Source of the DNA: Cellulomonas marina
GTDB lineage: Bacteria > Actinomycetota > Actinomycetes > Actinomycetales > Cellulomonadaceae
Reading direction: 5' to 3'
Length of the DNA stretch: 64,000 bases
Assembly: GCF_900111925.1 (NCBI RefSeq)
Contig: NZ_FOKA01000007.1
Span: 156,057-220,056 of the forward strand
In this document: piece after piece, positions 9,939-18,991 of the stretch
How the letters are laid out: every line of letters begins with the position of its first letter
How positions within the stretch are numbered: the first letter of the stretch is position 1
The notes under the pieces: generated by a model
Told to the model about the DNA's origin: nothing
Databases searched by the model: none
Seen by the model: only the letters and a program-made list of their open reading frames with translations
Made by a program: the position numbers and the translations under genes

Positions 9939-10019
9939 CGTCGTGCGCCCGATGCGGTGCTCGCGCCGCGCCGGACGCCGGCGGGCAGCACGCCGACAGC
10001 CGCGGGCCGGGCACCGGAA

Positions 10020-10034
10020 TACCCCGGGGGGGTA
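10020..10034. promoter_or_regulatory. CsoR-type copper operator
   Basis: TACCCCGGGGGGGTA is a near-perfect G-tract inverted repeat (TACCCC-GGG-GGGGTA), 17 nt before the csoR start. CsoR/RcnR-family repressors are known to bind such TAC-C/G-tract-GTA sites and to release on Cu(I). The position implies autoregulation of csoR-copZ-copA. Confidence 0.75.
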
Positions 10035-10050
10035 CCGTGTTCGGGTGGGC

Positions 10051-10347
10051 ATGACGGACAGCGCGCAGCACGGGTACACCGACGCCAAGGCCGAGTACCT
10101 GCGTCGGCTCAAGCGCATCGAGGGGCAGGTCCGCGGCATCGCGCGGATGGTCGACGAGGACGTGTACTGCATCGACGTCCTCACGCAGGTCTCCGCCGTG
10201 ACCAAGGCGCTGCAGGCCGTGAGCATCGGCCTCGTCGAGGACCACCTCGGCCACTGCGTCGTCGACGCCGCCCGGCGCTCCCCCGAGGAGGGCGAGGCGA
10301 AGGTCAAGGAGGCCGCCGACGCCATCGCCCGCCTCGTGCGGAGCTGA
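10051..10347 (+). CDS. csoR: Copper-sensing transcriptional repressor CsoR
   Basis: A 98-residue all-helical repressor of the CsoR/RcnR (DUF156) family. The Cu(I) ligand triad is complete: Cys40 in VYCIDVL, then His65 and Cys69 in DHLGHC. The YLRRLKRIEGQVRG segment at 16-29 is the family signature. ATG at 10051 is used; a GTG two codons upstream (10045) is also possible. It is first gene of the copper operon, directly behind its likely operator. Known role: represses copper efflux genes until copper binds. Confidence 0.92.
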   Translation: MTDSAQHGYTDAKAEYLRRLKRIEGQVRGIARMVDEDVYCIDVLTQVSAVTKALQAVSIGLVEDHLGHCVVDAARRSPEEGEAKVKEAADAIARLVRS

Positions 10348-10423
10348 GCGCGCCGGCCGCAGGCCGTCCCGTCCGTCCCCCGACCGCGCCCAGCGACCCA
10401 CCACCATCCCGAGAGGCACGCCC

Positions 10424-10666
10424 ATGAGCACCCAGACCGTCACCACCACCCTGTCCGTCGACGGCATGACCTGCGGCCACTGCGTCCGCGCGGTCACCGA
10501 GGAGCTGTCCGCGCTGCCCGGCGTCGAGGACGTGCAGGTCGACCTCGTCGCGGGCGGCTCGTCGCCCGTGGTCGTCACCTCGCAGGGCCCGCTCGACGAC
10601 GCCGCCGTCGGCGCGGCCGTCACCGAGGCCGGCTACGCCCTCACCCCGCGCCGGAGCCTGCTGTGA
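10424..10666 (+). CDS. copZ: Copper chaperone CopZ (heavy-metal-associated domain)
   Basis: An 80-residue single HMA domain with the metal-binding GMTCGHC motif near the N-terminus. It carries Cu(I) in the cytoplasm to CopA. The gene sits between csoR and copA and its stop overlaps the copA start by 4 nt, so the two are probably translationally coupled. A GAGAGG sequence precedes the ATG. Confidence 0.92.
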   Translation: MSTQTVTTTLSVDGMTCGHCVRAVTEELSALPGVEDVQVDLVAGGSSPVVVTSQGPLDDAAVGAAVTEAGYALTPRRSLL

Positions 10667-13200
10667 GCGCCCCGACGACCCGTGGCGACGGGCGTGGCGA
10701 CGCGCGCGACCCGGGCGTCGTCAGCGTCGACCTCGCGGTCGAGGGGATGACCTGCGCCTCGTGCGTCGCGCGCGTCGAGAAGAAGCTCAACCGCGTCCCG
10801 GGCGCGACCGCCACCGTCAACCTCGCCCTCGAGTCCGCGCACGTCACGCTCGTGCCCGACGAGGGTGCCGGCACGTCCACGGGCACCGCCGACCCCGAGG
10901 CCCTGCTGGCCGCCGTGCGCAGCGCCGGGTACGACGCGCGCGTCACGGCCGTCCACGACCCGAACGCCCCAGTCCGGCTCACCGCCGGGCGCGCCGAGCA
11001 CGGGCAGGAGCACGGGCACGGGCACGGGCACGACCCCCTCGACCACGCCCTGTCCGGCCACACCATGGCCCCCGGCCACGACATGGACCCCGACGAGGAC
11101 ACCTCCGCGCCGACCGACGCCCGCGGGACCGAGCTGCGGTCGCGGCTGCGCGTCGCGGCGGTGCTCACCGTGCCCGTCGTCGCCCTGTCGATGCTGCCGG
11201 CGCTGCAGTTCGGCGGCTGGCAGTGGGTGGTCGCGGCGCTGGCCCTGCCCGTGGCGACGTGGGCGGCCTGGCCGTTCCACCGCGCCGCCGCGCGTGCGGC
11301 CCGGCACCGCGCGTCGACGATGGACACGCTCGTGTCGATCGGGATCGTCGCGGCGACGGCCTGGTCGCTGTGGGCCCTGCTCCTCGGGGGCGCCGGGCGC
11401 CTCGGCATGACGATGGAGCCGACGCTCTGGCCCGCCGCCAGCGCCGCGCACGCCGGCATGCCCGAGCTGTACTTCGAGGTGGCGGCGGTCGTCACCACGT
11501 TCCTGCTGGCGGGTCGGTACCTCGAGCACCGCTCGCGCCGCCGCGCCGGCGACGCCCTGCGCGCCCTGCTCGACCTCGGCGCCAAGGACGTCACGCTGCT
11601 CGTCGCCGACGACCCCGGCGGCCGCCGCCGCGAGGAGCGCGTCCCCGTCGACCGCCTGGCCGTCGACGACCTCTTCGTCGTGCGCCCCGGGGAGAAGGTC
11701 GCCACCGACGGCGTCGTCGTCGAGGGCACGAGCGCCGTGGACACCTCGCTGCTCACGGGCGAGCCCGTGCCGGTCGACGTCGGCCCCGGCGACCCCGTCA
11801 CCGGCGCGACCGTCAACAGCGCCGGCCACCTCGTCGTGCGGGCCACCCGCGTCGGCGCGGAGACGCAGCTCGCGCAGATCGGGCGCCTCGTCGCCGCCGC
11901 GCAGACGGGCAAGGCCCCCGTGCAGCGCCTCGCGGACCGCATCTCGGCGGTGTTCGTGCCCGTCGTGCTGGTGCTCGCGCTCGGCACGCTCGTCACGTGG
12001 CTCGTGCTCGGCGGCGACGTGCAGGCCGCCTTCACCGCGGCCGTCGCCGTCCTCATCATCGCGTGCCCCTGCGCGCTGGGGCTCGCGACGCCGACCGCCC
12101 TGCTGGCCGGCACGGGCCGCGGTGCGCAGCTCGGCGTGCTCATCAAGGGCCCCGAGGTGCTCGAGCGGACGCGCCGCGTCGACACGGTCGTGCTCGACAA
12201 GACCGGCACGGTGACGCAGGGCCGGATGGCCCTCGTCGACGTCGTCCCGCTGGGCGGCACCGACCGCGACGAGGCGCTGCGCCTCGCGGCCGCGGTCGAG
12301 GCCCGCGCGGAGCACCCCATCGGCCGGGCCGTCGCGGCGGCGGTCCCGGTGCCCGCCGACGACGCCCCCGTCGGCGGCGACGGCGTCGTGGTCGGCTCCG
12401 ACCAGGTCCTCGACTTCCGCGCCGACGCCGGCCACGGCGTCAGCGGGGTCGTGCGGACGGCGCACTCCGGCGTCGGGCTGGGTCGGCGCGTCCTCGTCGG
12501 ACGCCTCGGCTGGCTCGCCGACCAGGGCGTCGACGTCGGTCCCGCGCGCGCCGAGGTCGCGGCGGCGCAGGACGCCGGCGCGACCGCGGTCGTCGTCGCG
12601 TGGGACGGGAGCGCCCGCGGCGTGCTCGTCCTGCGCGACCCCGTGAAGGACGACGCCCGGACCGCCCTCGACGAGCTGCGCGCCCTCGGGCTGCACCCCG
12701 TCCTGCTCACCGGCGACAACGCCGGTGCCGCCCGGGCCGTCGCGGCCGAGGTGGGCATCGCGCCCGACGACGTCGTCGCCGAGGTGCTGCCCGCCGACAA
12801 GGTGGCGGTCGTGGAGCGGCTCCAGCGCGAGGGCCGGACGGTCGCGATGGTCGGCGACGGCGTCAACGACGCCGCCGCCCTGGCCGCCGCGGACCTGGGG
12901 CTGGCCATGGGCACGGGGACGGACGTGGCCATCGACGCCGCCGACCTCACGCTCGTGCGCGGGGACCTGCGGTCGGTGGGCCGCGCGATCCGGCTGTCGC
13001 GGGCGACCCTGCGGGTGATCCGCCAGAACCTGTTCTGGGCGTTCGCCTACAACGTCGCCGCGATCCCGCTGGCGGCGCTGGGCCTGCTCAACCCGATGAT
13101 CGCGGGCGCGGCGATGGCCTTCTCCTCGGTGCTCGTCGTCGCGAACTCCCTGCGGCTGCGGGCGTTCGACCGCGTGCCGGCCGCCGCCCCGCGGGCGTGA
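10663..13200 (+). CDS. copA: Copper-translocating P1B-type ATPase CopA
   Basis: An 845-residue Cu(I) exporter of the plasma membrane. One N-terminal HMA domain carries C31-A-S-C34. It is followed by an unusual His-rich linker (about 104-145, with HGHGHGH). Membrane helices begin near 160. Core motifs are complete: TGEP, the CPC transport site C468-P-C470, the phosphorylated Asp512 in DKTGT, the HP motif (AEHPIGRA), and GDGVND. GTG start at 10663 overlaps copZ (GTGA). Likely controlled with csoR-copZ by copper. Confidence 0.95.
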   Translation: MSAPTTRGDGRGDARDPGVVSVDLAVEGMTCASCVARVEKKLNRVPGATATVNLALESAHVTLVPDEGAGTSTGTADPEALLAAVRSAGYDARVTAVHDPNAPVRLTAGRAEHGQEHGHGHGHDPLDHALSGHTMAPGHDMDPDEDTSAPTDARGTELRSRLRVAAVLTVPVVALSMLPALQFGGWQWVVAALALPVATWAAWPFHRAAARAARHRASTMDTLVSIGIVAATAWSLWALLLGGAGRLGMTMEPTLWPAASAAHAGMPELYFEVAAVVTTFLLAGRYLEHRSRRRAGDALRALLDLGAKDVTLLVADDPGGRRREERVPVDRLAVDDLFVVRPGEKVATDGVVVEGTSAVDTSLLTGEPVPVDVGPGDPVTGATVNSAGHLVVRATRVGAETQLAQIGRLVAAAQTGKAPVQRLADRISAVFVPVVLVLALGTLVTWLVLGGDVQAAFTAAVAVLIIACPCALGLATPTALLAGTGRGAQLGVLIKGPEVLERTRRVDTVVLDKTGTVTQGRMALVDVVPLGGTDRDEALRLAAAVEARAEHPIGRAVAAAVPVPADDAPVGGDGVVVGSDQVLDFRADAGHGVSGVVRTAHSGVGLGRRVLVGRLGWLADQGVDVGPARAEVAAAQDAGATAVVVAWDGSARGVLVLRDPVKDDARTALDELRALGLHPVLLTGDNAGAARAVAAEVGIAPDDVVAEVLPADKVAVVERLQREGRTVAMVGDGVNDAAALAAADLGLAMGTGTDVAIDAADLTLVRGDLRSVGRAIRLSRATLRVIRQNLFWAFAYNVAAIPLAALGLLNPMIAGAAMAFSSVLVVANSLRLRAFDRVPAAAPRA

Positions 13201-13307
13201 GGACCGGCCTGCGGACCAGCACGAGGACCGGCACGAGAGCCGGCACGACACCGACGCCGCCCCGGCGGCGCCCAGGACTCTCCCGGGCGCCGTCCAGGGG
13301 CGGCGTC

Positions 13308-13313
13308 TAGCGT
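13308..13313 (+). promoter_or_regulatory. -10 box of a leaderless promoter
   Basis: TAGCGT ends 7 nt before GTG at 13321, the spacing expected when transcription begins at the start codon. It is what decides the CPBP gene start. Confidence 0.55.
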
Positions 13314-13320
13314 GCCGCGG

Positions 13321-14145
13321 GTGAGCGCCGACGTCCCCGCCGCAGCCGTCCCCGGAGCCGGCGCCGGAACCCCGCCCGTGTCCGGCGCGGCGTGGCGGCG
13401 ACGGCTGACGGTCGAGGTGTGGATCGTGCTGGGGTTGTCGCTCGGGCGGTCCGGCGTCTACGCCGTCGTCACGATCCTCGACCGCGTGACCCGGCCCGAG
13501 GCCCTCGGCGCCCAGACCGCCACGCTGAACCCGAGCCGCGCCGACCGGCCCTGGCTCGACCTCACCTACCAGCTCCTGTCGCTCGGGTTCGCGCTCGTGC
13601 CGGTCGCGCTGGCGCTCTACCTGCTCTCCGCCCAGGGCCGGTCGGCGCTGCGGCGCATCGGGCTGGACCGGGCGCGGCCGGGCCGGGACCTGCTCGTCGG
13701 GGCCGGGCTCGCGGCCCTCATCGGGATCCCCGGGCTGGGCCTGTACGTCGTGGGGCGCCTGCTGGGCGTCACGGTCGAGGTCCGGGCCGCCGCGCTGGAC
13801 GCCGCCTGGTGGACCGTGCCCGTCCTCCTGCTCTCGGCGCTGCAGAACGCGCTCCTCGAGGAGGTCGTCGCGGTCGGCTACCTCGTGGAGCGGCTGCGCG
13901 AGCTGCGGTGGGGGCCCGTGGCGACCGTCGCCGCGAGCGCCCTGCTGCGCGGGTCGTACCACCTCTACCAGGGGTGGGGGCCGTTCGTCGGCAACGTCGT
14001 CATGGGCGTCGTGTTCGCCGAGTACTACCGGCGACGAGGGCGCGTCGGCCCGCTCGTCGTCGCCCACACGCTCATGGACGCCGTCGTGTTCGTGGGCTAC
14101 GCGCTGGTGCCCGACGACATCAGGACCTCGCTCGGCCTCTCGTGA
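13321..14145 (+). CDS. CPBP family intramembrane metalloprotease
   Basis: A 274-residue multi-pass membrane protein of the CPBP/Abi (CAAX protease) family. Family motifs appear in order: the paired glutamates EEVVAVGYL, the second motif around SYHLYQGWG with FVGNVVMG, and the terminal VAHTLMDAVVF. These hold the Glu/His metal ligands in known members. Start GTG 13321 is chosen from the leaderless -10 box; GTG 13312 is the alternative. It stands alone between copA and the flippase gene. Substrate unknown. Confidence 0.85.
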   Translation: MSADVPAAAVPGAGAGTPPVSGAAWRRRLTVEVWIVLGLSLGRSGVYAVVTILDRVTRPEALGAQTATLNPSRADRPWLDLTYQLLSLGFALVPVALALYLLSAQGRSALRRIGLDRARPGRDLLVGAGLAALIGIPGLGLYVVGRLLGVTVEVRAAALDAAWWTVPVLLLSALQNALLEEVVAVGYLVERLRELRWGPVATVAASALLRGSYHLYQGWGPFVGNVVMGVVFAEYYRRRGRVGPLVVAHTLMDAVVFVGYALVPDDIRTSLGLS

Positions 14146-14185
14146 GGCGCGCGCCGGACCCGGCCCGCGCGCCGGACCGGCTGCC

Positions 14186-14191
14186 TAGACT
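14186..14191 (+). promoter_or_regulatory. -10 box of a leaderless promoter
   Basis: TAGACT lies 6 nt before ATG 14198 with no Shine-Dalgarno between, a leaderless arrangement for the flippase-like gene. Confidence 0.6.
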
Positions 14192-14197
14192 CGCGGC

Positions 14198-16723
14198 ATG
14201 TCGGTGACGGACCAGCCCGCGGACCCGCGGGCCACCGACGACCCCGCGCGGCCGGACGGCGGCGCCGCCGCAGGCACCGCGCGCCGCCGGGGGGCCTCCG
14301 CGTGGGACGGACGGTCCACGCCCGTCCCCGTCGTCGGCGACGAGCCCGGGGACGGCCGGGCGCGCCGCGTGCACCACCCCTCCGACCTCGTCGACACGGT
14401 GGTCGCCGCGCTCGGCGTCGTCCTCGTCATGGTCGCCGCGGTCTACGCGCAGAACACCGCGACGGGCGTCGCGGAGGACGTCCAGGCGTCCGCCGAGCTG
14501 CTGCGCCGCGTGCTCTTCGTCCCGGTCGCGGTGCTCGAGGGCACTGTCACGCTGCTCGCGCCGCTGGCCGTCCTCACCGAGCTCGCCGTGCGCCGCCTGG
14601 GCCGGCAGGTCCTCGAGGTGCTGGCCGGCGCGGTCGCCGCGGTCGTGCTGAGCGCGGTCCTCGTCGCGCTGGTCCGGGTGCTCGGCTCCGCGGAGCTGCA
14701 GGCCGGGCTGTCCGTCGTGCGCGGCGGTGCACGCGTCGTGGAGGTGCCGGGGTACCTGGCGATGCTCGTCGGGCTGCTGACCGTCGCCGGGCCGCGCACG
14801 CGTCGCCGCAGCGTGCGGTGGTCGTGGAACGGCCTGTGGGTCGCCACGGGGGTCCTGCTCGTCACGGCTCAGGCGGCCCTGCCGGCCATCGCCGTGGCGC
14901 TCCTCGTCGGGCGCACGGCGGGGCAGGGCGTGCGGTACGCGCTGGGCGTCCGGTCCGAGCGGGCGTACGGCGTGCGGCTGGTCGAGGCCGTCCGACGGGC
15001 GGGTTTCGCCGCGGCGTCGCTACAGCGCGCGGGCGACGACGAGCCGCTCACCCGGACGACCGACCACCGCGTCTACACGCTCACCACGACCGACGGGGGC
15101 CGGCACGCCCTCGTCGCCATGGACGGGGACCGGCAGGTCGTCGGCGGGCTCGCGCGGCTGTGGCGGTCCCTGCGCCTGCGCGGGATCGAGGGCCGGTCGG
15201 TGGTGTCGCTGCGGCAGGCGGCCGAGCGGTTCGCGCTGCTCAACCACGCCGCGCAGGCGGCCGGCGTGCGGGTGCCCGCGCTCGAGGGCATGGGGCAGGC
15301 GGACGACACGATGGTGCTCGTCCTGCAGGAGCCCGCGCGCGCCCGGGCGCTGTCCGACGTCCCGGCGGCGGAGATCACCGACGCCGTCCTGCGGGCGGCC
15401 TGGGAGGAGCTGGCGCGGGCGCACGCGGCCGGGGTCGCCCACCGCGGCATCACCGCCGACGCGATCCTCCTCGCCCCGGGCGACGAGGGGACGCCCCAGG
15501 TGTGGTTCACCGCCTGGGACCAGGGCGACGTCGCCTGCTCGGACCTGGCCCGCCGGCTCGACCTCGCCCAGCTCGTCGCCGTCCTGGCGCTGCGCGTCGG
15601 CGCGACGCGGGCCATCGCCGCGGCCGCCGACGTGCTGCCCGACGCCGACCTCGTCAGCATCGGGCCGCTCCTGCAGCCCATCACCCTGCCGCGCCGGACG
15701 CGCATGGAGCTGCGCGACCACAAGGAGGTGCTGCCGGACCTGCGCGAGGAGCTCGTCGCCCGCATCCCCGAGGCGGACGTCGCACCCGAGCAGCTGACGC
15801 GGTTCGGCGCGCGGACGCTGCTGTCGATCCTCGTGACGATCCTCGCGCTGTTCGTCGTCCTCACGTCGATCAACGTCTCGACGATCGCGGAGGCGCTCGA
15901 GCAGAGCGATTGGCGGTGGAGCGTCGTGGCGTTCGCGCTGGGGCTGGTGACGCTGCTGGGAGCGGCGCTCACGATCGTCGCGTTCTCGCCGGTGCGGCTG
16001 TCGGTGTGGCGGGCGACGATCGTGCAGACGGCCGCGACCTTCGTCGCCCTGGCCGCACCCGCCGGGGTGGGGCCCGCGGCCCTCAACCTGCGCATGCTCA
16101 CACGGCGGGGGGTGAGCACGTCGCTCGCCGGCGCCACCGTCGCGCTCGTGCAGGTGAGCCAGTTCGTCGTCACCGTCCTGCTGCTGCTGGGGCTGTCCGT
16201 GGTGACCGGGCGGGGCGAGGAGTCGACGCTGCCCATCTCGCCCGCGATGCTCGTGGCGGTGGGCGTCATCGCGGCCCTCGTCGCCGCCGCGCTGCTGGTG
16301 CCCAAGGTCCGGCAGTGGGCGGTCGCCCGGATCCTGCCGGTGCTCGCGCAGACCTGGCCGCGGCTCATCGCGGTGCTGGGGCAGCCGTGGCGGCTGGCGC
16401 TGGCCGTGACGGGGAACCTCGTCATGACGCTGGGGTACGTGTTCGCGCTGGACGCGTGCCTGGCCGCGTTCGGGCGGGACGCGCTGCTCGTGCCCGTGGC
16501 GCTGGCGTACCTGGCGGGCAACACCGCGGGCTCGCTGGTGCCGACCCCCGGCGGCGTGGGCACGGTCGAGCTGGCGCTGGCCGGTTCGCTGGCGAGCCTG
16601 ACGGGTGTGAACGTCGGCATCGCGACGTCCGTGGCGGTGCTGTTCCGCGTGCTGACCTACTGGCTGCGGGTGCCGCTGGGCTGGGCCGCGATGCGGTACC
16701 TGCAGAAGCGGGGCGAGCTGTAG
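14198..16723 (+). CDS. Flippase-like membrane protein (lysylphosphatidylglycerol synthase TM family) with internal kinase-like domain
   Basis: An 841-residue protein in three parts. The N-terminal about 260 residues hold five or six membrane helices. A soluble middle (about 270-530) looks like a degraded kinase or phosphotransferase fold, with VAHRGITADAILL in the catalytic-loop position. The C-terminus (about 540-830) is the eight-helix flippase-like/UPF0104 domain, with a GxVPTPGGVGxVE motif near the end. That family includes the membrane half of MprF and AglD. It probably moves or senses a lipid-linked substrate; the substrate is unknown. The gene appears monocistronic and leaderless. Confidence 0.78.
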   Translation: MSVTDQPADPRATDDPARPDGGAAAGTARRRGASAWDGRSTPVPVVGDEPGDGRARRVHHPSDLVDTVVAALGVVLVMVAAVYAQNTATGVAEDVQASAELLRRVLFVPVAVLEGTVTLLAPLAVLTELAVRRLGRQVLEVLAGAVAAVVLSAVLVALVRVLGSAELQAGLSVVRGGARVVEVPGYLAMLVGLLTVAGPRTRRRSVRWSWNGLWVATGVLLVTAQAALPAIAVALLVGRTAGQGVRYALGVRSERAYGVRLVEAVRRAGFAAASLQRAGDDEPLTRTTDHRVYTLTTTDGGRHALVAMDGDRQVVGGLARLWRSLRLRGIEGRSVVSLRQAAERFALLNHAAQAAGVRVPALEGMGQADDTMVLVLQEPARARALSDVPAAEITDAVLRAAWEELARAHAAGVAHRGITADAILLAPGDEGTPQVWFTAWDQGDVACSDLARRLDLAQLVAVLALRVGATRAIAAAADVLPDADLVSIGPLLQPITLPRRTRMELRDHKEVLPDLREELVARIPEADVAPEQLTRFGARTLLSILVTILALFVVLTSINVSTIAEALEQSDWRWSVVAFALGLVTLLGAALTIVAFSPVRLSVWRATIVQTAATFVALAAPAGVGPAALNLRMLTRRGVSTSLAGATVALVQVSQFVVTVLLLLGLSVVTGRGEESTLPISPAMLVAVGVIAALVAAALLVPKVRQWAVARILPVLAQTWPRLIAVLGQPWRLALAVTGNLVMTLGYVFALDACLAAFGRDALLVPVALAYLAGNTAGSLVPTPGGVGTVELALAGSLASLTGVNVGIATSVAVLFRVLTYWLRVPLGWAAMRYLQKRGEL

Positions 16724-16826
16724 GGCCGGTCCGGCCGGCCCGGGTCGGCGTCGATGTCCTCCCGGGCCGTGGTGGTGCGTCAGGGGGTGGAGTGGCCGCA
16801 CGGGCCACGGCTGAGGAGGAACGACC

Positions 16827-17156
16827 ATGCAGTTCGTGCTGTTCATCTGCACCGACCCGACCGGTGAGCCCTACGACGAGTCGGCCGACGACGTCGAGGC
16901 CTGGTTCACGACGCTGCAGGAGCAGGGCCGGCACCTGGCCGGGGACCGGCTGCGGCCCGTCGAGGACGCCGTCACCGTGCGCGTCCGCGGTGGCGACCGC
17001 CTGGTGACCGACGGCCCGTTCGCCGAGACGCGGGAGTGGATCGCGGGCTTCGACCTGGTCGAGGCGGCGGACCGGGACGAGGCGGTGGCGATCGCGGCGG
17101 CCCACCCGATGGCGCGGTTCGGGCGCATCGAGGTCCGCGCCGTCTGGCCGCTGTGA
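16827..17156 (+). CDS. YciI-like (DGPF domain) protein
   Basis: A 109-residue ferredoxin-like-fold protein with the family DGPF motif (TDGPFAETREW), starting MQFVLFICTD. AGGAGG precedes the ATG. The next gene encodes an ECF42-type sigma factor, the known genomic partner of DGPF proteins. Molecular activity of the family remains unsettled. Confidence 0.9.
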   Translation: MQFVLFICTDPTGEPYDESADDVEAWFTTLQEQGRHLAGDRLRPVEDAVTVRVRGGDRLVTDGPFAETREWIAGFDLVEAADRDEAVAIAAAHPMARFGRIEVRAVWPL

Positions 17157-17159
17157 GCC

Positions 17160-18518
17160 GTGCCGGCGGGGGCGGGTGCTGGGGCGGGTGCTGCGGCGGT
17201 GCCGGTGGCCGACGCGCCCGTCGCTGACACGTCGGTCGCGGCCGCCCTCGCTCGGGCGGTCGCGACCGACCACGCGCGGGTCATGGCCGCCGTCATCGCG
17301 ACGGTCGTCGACTGGCAGGTGGCCGAGGACGCCGTGCAGGACGCCTGCGAGCGCGCGCTGACGGCGTGGGCGCGCGAGGGCGTGCCCGCCAACCCTGCGG
17401 GGTGGCTGGTGACGACCGCTCGTCGTCGGGGCATCGACCTGCTGCGCCGGGCCGGGGGGCGCCGCGCGACGCTGCAGCGGTACGGGGTCGCGGTGGAGCG
17501 GGGGCTGCTGGAGCCGGCCGGGCCCGGCGAGGCGGAGGACCCCGACGAGCGCGTCGGCGACGACCGGCTGCGGCTCGTGCTCACGTGCGCGCACTCCGTC
17601 CTGCCGCTCGGGTCGCGCGTCGCGCTGACGCTGCGGACGGTGCTGGGCTGGACGCCCGACGAGATCGCGCGCGCGTTCCTCGTCTCGGAGGCGGCCGTCG
17701 CCAAGCGGCTGGTGCGGGCGCGGGCGGCCCTGGCCTCGTCGGGCCTGCCGTACCGGGTGCCGGGACCGGCCGAGCTGCCCGAGCGGGTCGACGGGGTGCT
17801 GGCGGTGGTCTACCTCGTCTTCACCGAGGGGTACGCCGACCCCGCGAGCCGCGGGGCCCTCGCGCCGGAGGCGGTCCGGCTGGCGCGGCTGGTGCGGGAC
17901 CTGCTCGACCCCGCGCGGCCCGAGCGCCTGGAGGCGTCGGGGCTGCTCGCGCTGCTGCTGGCCCAGCACGCGCGGCACGGGGCACGGGTGGGGCCGGACG
18001 GCGGGACGGTCCCGCTGGACCGTCAGGACCGGTCGCTGTGGGACCGGGCGGCGCTGGCCGAGGCCGAGGGGCTCGTCGCCGACGTGCTGCAGCACGCCGC
18101 GCACAGCCGGCGCCCCGTGGGGCGGTACACGCTGCAGGCGGCGATCGCCCTGGAGCACGACCGGCCGTCGACCGCGCAGGAGACGGACTGGGTGCGGATC
18201 GCGCGGCTGCACGAGCTGCTGAACCGGCTCGACGACGTGCCGGCGCAGCGCATCGCGTGGGCCGTGGCGGTCGGGCGGGCCGAGGGGCCCGAGCGCGGGC
18301 TGGCGGTGCTCGACGGCGTGCGGCGCGGCGAGCGGCTGCACCTGCTGCACGCGGCGCGCGGGGACCTGCTGGAGGCGGCCGGGCGGTGCGACGAGGCCGC
18401 GGCCGCCTACGCGCGGGCCGCCGAGCTCGCTCCCGGTGAGGTGGAGGGGCGGGTCCTGCGCGCGCGGTCGGAGGGGCTGGCGCGGGGGCCCGTCACAGCG
18501 GGGCCAGGCGCCGCCTGA
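17160..18518 (+). CDS. ECF42-type RNA polymerase sigma factor
   Basis: A 452-residue sigma factor. Region 2 lies near residues 25-90 (AEDAVQDACERALTAW) and region 4 near 130-185 (LGWTPDEIARAFLVSEAAVAKRL). A roughly 270-residue C-terminal extension rich in TPR-like helices follows (DUF6596-type). The extension and the adjacent DGPF gene are hallmarks of group ECF42, which has no anti-sigma factor; the extension is thought to modulate activity. GTG at 17160 lies 3 nt after the upstream stop, so the two genes form an operon. An in-frame GTG at 17199 is an alternative start. Confidence 0.87.
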   Translation: MPAGAGAGAGAAAVPVADAPVADTSVAAALARAVATDHARVMAAVIATVVDWQVAEDAVQDACERALTAWAREGVPANPAGWLVTTARRRGIDLLRRAGGRRATLQRYGVAVERGLLEPAGPGEAEDPDERVGDDRLRLVLTCAHSVLPLGSRVALTLRTVLGWTPDEIARAFLVSEAAVAKRLVRARAALASSGLPYRVPGPAELPERVDGVLAVVYLVFTEGYADPASRGALAPEAVRLARLVRDLLDPARPERLEASGLLALLLAQHARHGARVGPDGGTVPLDRQDRSLWDRAALAEAEGLVADVLQHAAHSRRPVGRYTLQAAIALEHDRPSTAQETDWVRIARLHELLNRLDDVPAQRIAWAVAVGRAEGPERGLAVLDGVRRGERLHLLHAARGDLLEAAGRCDEAAAAYARAAELAPGEVEGRVLRARSEGLARGPVTAGPGAA

Positions 18519-18645
18519 GGAGGCAGAAGACGTTGCCCTCCGGGTCCTGCAGCACGTGCCAGGACTCCTGGCCGGTCTGCCCGACGTCCGCGGGCCGCGC
18601 GCCGAGCGCGAGGAGCCGCTCGAGCTGATCCGGCACGCCATGCCG
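18493..18645 (-). pseudogene. C-terminal remnant of a VOC/glyoxalase-fold protein
   Basis: Only about 50 codons survive in frame, reading VPDQLERLLALGARPADVGQ, ESWHVLQDPEGNVFCLL and a short tail before TGA. DPEGNxFCLL is the typical last strand of a VOC metalloenzyme domain. An in-frame TGA at 18646-18648 closes the frame upstream, and no matching N-terminal half is visible in other frames. It converges with the sigma factor gene with a 25-bp overlap. Most likely a decayed gene. Confidence 0.6.
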
Positions 18646-18687
18646 TCACCGGTCCTCTCCTCGGGTCCGACGTCGGCGGGCCGCGCG

Positions 18688-18719
18688 CTCGTGGCACCGC
18701 CGGGGGACGGTGCCACGAG
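18688..18719 (-). terminator. Hairpin terminator of the riboswitch-controlled small ORF
   Basis: CTCGTGGCACCG (18688-18699) and its exact complement (18708-18719) form a 12-bp stem with an 8-nt loop, 7 nt past the stop of the 54-residue ORF. No U-tract. Confidence 0.75.
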
Positions 18720-18726
18720 GCGTGGG

Positions 18727-18891
18727 TCAGGCGGCGACCGTGGGGCGCTGCGTCGGGACGCCGGCGGCGGCGACGCGCGAGGCCATGCGCGCCCAGGCCT
18801 GCACACGGGCGGCGGGGAGGGCGACGACGCGGTCGGTGACGAACTCGTCGACGAGGCCGGTGTCGGTCGGCTCGAGGGAGAAGCGCTCCAT
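18727..18891 (-). CDS. Riboswitch-controlled 54-residue protein of unknown function
   Basis: A 54-residue ORF beginning MERFSLEPTDTGLVDEF. ATG at 18891 has AGGA at 18899-18902 with a 7-nt spacer. It lies directly behind a GEMM-type riboswitch and directly before a strong hairpin, so it looks like a complete one-gene transcript. I recognise no family. The sequence predicts a soluble protein: an acidic N-terminal third, then a helical, arginine-containing middle (VQAWARMASRVAAAG). There is no signal peptide or membrane segment. By context its translation should respond to cyclic di-GMP. Codon use matches neighbours (almost all G/C-ending), which supports it being coding. Confidence 0.7.
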   Translation of the reverse strand: MERFSLEPTDTGLVDEFVTDRVVALPAARVQAWARMASRVAAAGVPTQRPTVAA

Positions 18892-18902
18892 GGCGGTGTC
18901 CT

Positions 18903-18990
18903 GTCTGTTCGGTGGCCCGGCTGACCGTCGTGGGTCCCGTGGCTTTGCGTCCCCTCCTTGCGGAGGGTTTGCCGTTTCGCTGACGGAGGA
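18903..18990 (-). promoter_or_regulatory. Cyclic-di-GMP-I (GEMM) riboswitch
   Basis: Read on the minus strand, the core is GGCAAACC (18966-18973), a CTCC/GGAG stem closed by a GCAA GNRA tetraloop (18958-18961), then GGGACGCAAAGCC (18941-18953). A second hairpin follows (ACGGGACC ... GGTCAGCC, 18919-18940) in the position of the tetraloop receptor. This matches the conserved GEMM-I pattern residue by residue in the core. The 3' strand of the presumed basal stem runs into the AGGA ribosome-binding site, so ligand binding may control translation; that last step is inference. Confidence 0.88.
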
Positions 18991-18991
18991 G

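Noticed and set aside
18903..18990. 3',3'-cGAMP class GEMM variant
   Set aside because: The core fits the ordinary c-di-GMP-I form and two diguanylate cyclases lie nearby; a cGAMP response would need biochemical proof.
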